Origin: Bacillus manliponensis | GTDB lineage: Bacteria; Bacillota; Bacilli; Bacillales; Bacillaceae_G | DNA length: 64,000 nt | Direction of reading: 5' to 3' | Assembly: GCF_000712595.1 (NCBI RefSeq) | Contig: NZ_JOTN01000003.1 | Coordinates: 310,001-374,000 of the forward strand | In this document: one piece after another, positions 62,359 to 64,000 of the stretch | Position numbering within the stretch: the first letter of the stretch is position 1 | Layout of the letters: each line of letters begins with the position of its first letter | Translations under genes and position numbers: made by a program | Notes under the pieces: generated by a model | Database searches by the model: none | The model's input: the letters and a program-made list of their open reading frames with translations, nothing else | What the model was told of the DNA's origin: nothing

Positions 62359-63045
62359 TTGAATGCAGAAGAACAGTTTTTACAAAATATCGCTCAAAAG
62401 TTAGGAAGAAAGCGGCGCTCTAATGTTACCCCGCCAACTTGGAATACAAATACACTTCAGCACTATGAGGTAGAATGTTCTCATGAGCAACTTGTACAGC
62501 AATTTATTTGGAATTTAAATGAGTTACATACAGAAGTGAGTCACATATATGAGTCTGAAATGGGAGAGGCTCTTCATTATGCGATTCGAAAATTTGGTGT
62601 ACAATCAGCGGTGCTATGGGATGATGAAAGATTAGAGCGCCTGGAAGTAAGACAACACTTAACAAATAATCTTGTTACGCATAGAGTTTGGAGTGCAAAA
62701 GGAGACGAGCAAGAGCTTCGCAAGTATGCGGCAAAAGTTGATATGGGGATTACATACGCAGAAATGGGACTAGCTGAAACAGGAACAGTTGTATTATGGA
62801 ATGGCGGCGGGAGGGGACGTCTTGTAAGTGTTCTTCCTCCGGTATATGTTGTCATATTGTCAGAACGTACAATCTATCGGCGTTTAACAGAAGGTGTTGC
62901 AGCTGTTCATAAAGAGGTTTCTAATGGGTTACCTGCTTGTATTAATTTTATTACAGGTCCAAGTAGGACAGGGGATATTGAAATGGAGTTAGCGTTTGGT
63001 GTACATGGACCAGGAAAAGTACACGTTATTTTATTGAAGGGTTGA
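62359..63045 (+). CDS. lutC: LutC-like lactate-utilisation protein (LUD domain)
   Basis: A 228-residue soluble LUD-domain protein (MNAEEQFLQNIAQKLGRKRR; GITYAEMGLAETGTVVLWNG; C-terminal FITGPSRTGDIEMELAFGVH, typical of the family). The start is TTG 62359, chosen since AAAGGAGGG lies 8 bases upstream. It follows lutB by 5 bases and precedes an MFS transporter gene by 23, so the three form one operon. In the canonical system LutA, LutB and LutC together turn lactate into pyruvate. Confidence 0.9.
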   Translation: MNAEEQFLQNIAQKLGRKRRSNVTPPTWNTNTLQHYEVECSHEQLVQQFIWNLNELHTEVSHIYESEMGEALHYAIRKFGVQSAVLWDDERLERLEVRQHLTNNLVTHRVWSAKGDEQELRKYAAKVDMGITYAEMGLAETGTVVLWNGGGRGRLVSVLPPVYVVILSERTIYRRLTEGVAAVHKEVSNGLPACINFITGPSRTGDIEMELAFGVHGPGKVHVILLKG

Positions 63046-63068
63046 AACAGGGGAAACGAGGGGATGAG

Positions 63069-64000
63069 ATGGGGAGTAAATATCGGTACTACGTGTTTGG
63101 AATGATGATGTTTATTACAATTATTAACTACATCGACCGCGGTGCGATTGCATATGCGCAAGCATTTATTATTGCGGAATACGGTTTTGATCCGAAAGAA
63201 TGGGGAGCAATACTCGGTTATTTTGGATATGGTTACATGATTGGCTCTTTACTAGGAGGTATCTTTTCAGATAAGAAGGGACCGAAGTTTGTATGGATTA
63301 TTGCGGCAATCAGTTGGTCTATATTTGAAATTGCAACCGCTTTCGCTGGGGAGATTGGAATGGCGATTTTTGGTGGTTCTGCCTTAGCTGGCTTTGCGCT
63401 GTTTCGGGTACTATTTGGATTAACAGAAGGACCATCATTTGCTGTTTCAAATAAAACAGCAGCAAACTGGGCTGCTCCAAAAGAAAGAGCTTTTTTAACA
63501 TCAGTTGGTTTCGTTGGAGTTCCAATTGGGGCATTATTAACAGCACCAGTTGCAGTTATGTTATTATCTATTACAAGTTGGAAGATGATGTTTTTTATTT
63601 TAGGGGCAATTGGGATCGTTTGGGCAATCATTTGGTATTTTACATTTACAAGTATGCCAGAAGATCATCCGAAAGTTTCAAAGGAAGAATTGGCCGAAAT
63701 TCGCAGTAGTGAAGGGGCACTACAATCCGTTGAAACAAAGAAAGATGTGAAAAGGGAACCGTGGTATGCCTTTTTTAAAGTGCCTACATTTGTGCTTGTA
63801 ACACTCACATATTTCTGCTTCCAATATATTAACTTCCTGATTTTAACGTGGACGCCAAAATATTTACAAGATGTGTTTCACTTTGAATTATATTCGCTTT
63901 GGTACCTTGGAATGATTCCTTGGATTGGAGCGTGTTTTACATTACCATTAGGAGCAAAAATATCAGATCGTATTTTACGTAAAACAGGAAACCTTCGTTT
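63069..64000 (+). CDS. MFS transporter (anion:cation symporter type), 3' end outside the window
   Basis: At least 310 codons are visible and the frame is open to the window end. The N-terminus has helix 1 with IINYIDRGAIAYAQAF, the typical NYIDR of the ACS family (glucarate, galactonate and phthalate carriers), and GGIFSDKKGPKFVW, the MFS loop motif. Seven to eight helices are seen. ATG 63069 follows GAGGGG by five bases; ATG 63064 is in another frame. Cotranscribed with lutBC, it probably imports the organic acid that this operon oxidises. Confidence 0.88.
   Translation, partial: MGSKYRYYVFGMMMFITIINYIDRGAIAYAQAFIIAEYGFDPKEWGAILGYFGYGYMIGSLLGGIFSDKKGPKFVWIIAAISWSIFEIATAFAGEIGMAIFGGSALAGFALFRVLFGLTEGPSFAVSNKTAANWAAPKERAFLTSVGFVGVPIGALLTAPVAVMLLSITSWKMMFFILGAIGIVWAIIWYFTFTSMPEDHPKVSKEELAEIRSSEGALQSVETKKDVKREPWYAFFKVPTFVLVTLTYFCFQYINFLILTWTPKYLQDVFHFELYSLWYLGMIPWIGACFTLPLGAKISDRILRKTGNLR

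Overview
The window is low-GC Firmicute DNA and almost certainly Bacillus cereus group (cereus/thuringiensis/anthracis). The call rests on nine recognisable copies of the group-specific bcr1 repeat, AAGGAGG-type ribosome sites with frequent TTG and GTG starts, T-box leaders, and gene families such as DUF4257, YndJ, DUF3934 and FbpA. No rRNA, tRNA, CRISPR array, transposase or prophage module was seen. The left edge cuts a gene of unknown function and the right edge cuts an MFS transporter.

Layout. 1-5.0 kb: small enzymes (histidine phosphatase, MBL hydrolase, alpha/beta hydrolase), a MarR/DUF3147 pair with a palindromic operator, and a GNAT. 5.1-7.4 kb: metal-responsive block, a Fur-type palindrome before fbpA, then a Zur-type box before a permease/TIGR03943 pair. 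7.6-13.2 kb: nhaC, NUDIX, fumC behind a Fur box, and a second UMP kinase behind a leader-peptide attenuator. 13.3-15.3 kb: an unknown protein, a DUF2087 regulator and a GIY-YIG protein. 15.4-22.2 kb: aromatic amino acid operon (DAHP synthase/chorismate mutase, aroC, hisC, tyrA, aroA) with two tandem tyrosine T-boxes and a third before aroC. 22.3-26.4 kb: mqo, a broken methyltransferase and an oxidoreductase, peppered with four bcr1 copies. 26.4-31.0 kb: BlaI/BlaR-like pair, ccdA-resA-Lgt-like operon, and a cardiolipin synthase-like gene. 31.0-33.6 kb: pgaC-pgaD-deacetylase (poly-N-acetylglucosamine). 33.9-40.7 kb: malic enzyme, SWIM/SNF2 helicase, a tiny DUF3934 gene, and T-box(Asn)-asnA. 41-47.1 kb: transporter and the SRPBCC/DUF4166/YndJ membrane cluster. 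47.1-52.4 kb: acetyltransferases, P-loop kinase, M15 peptidase and SulP. 52.4-55.6 kb: PadR/HAAS pair, then PadR/chromate transporter. 55.6-58.7 kb: Mn ABC transporter behind a promoter region with repeated operators. 58.7-64 kb: ACR3-like exporter, LysR, lutBC and MFS.

Main points of interest. (1) bcr1 activity: one copy splits a methyltransferase and can be removed on paper to restore the frame exactly; another has replaced the C-terminus of a SulP protein with repeat-encoded residues. The copies show compensatory base changes in two hairpins, and several sit in terminators. (2) Metal control: Fur, Zur and MntR-like sites cover fbpA, fumC, a candidate zinc permease pair and the Mn transporter. 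(3) A pyrH-like gene sits behind a 20-codon leader ORF whose stop codon lies in a terminator stem. (4) A BlaI-type operator is shared by the regulator and the ccdA-resA-Lgt-like operon. Functions are assigned from motifs and remembered families; no database search was possible.
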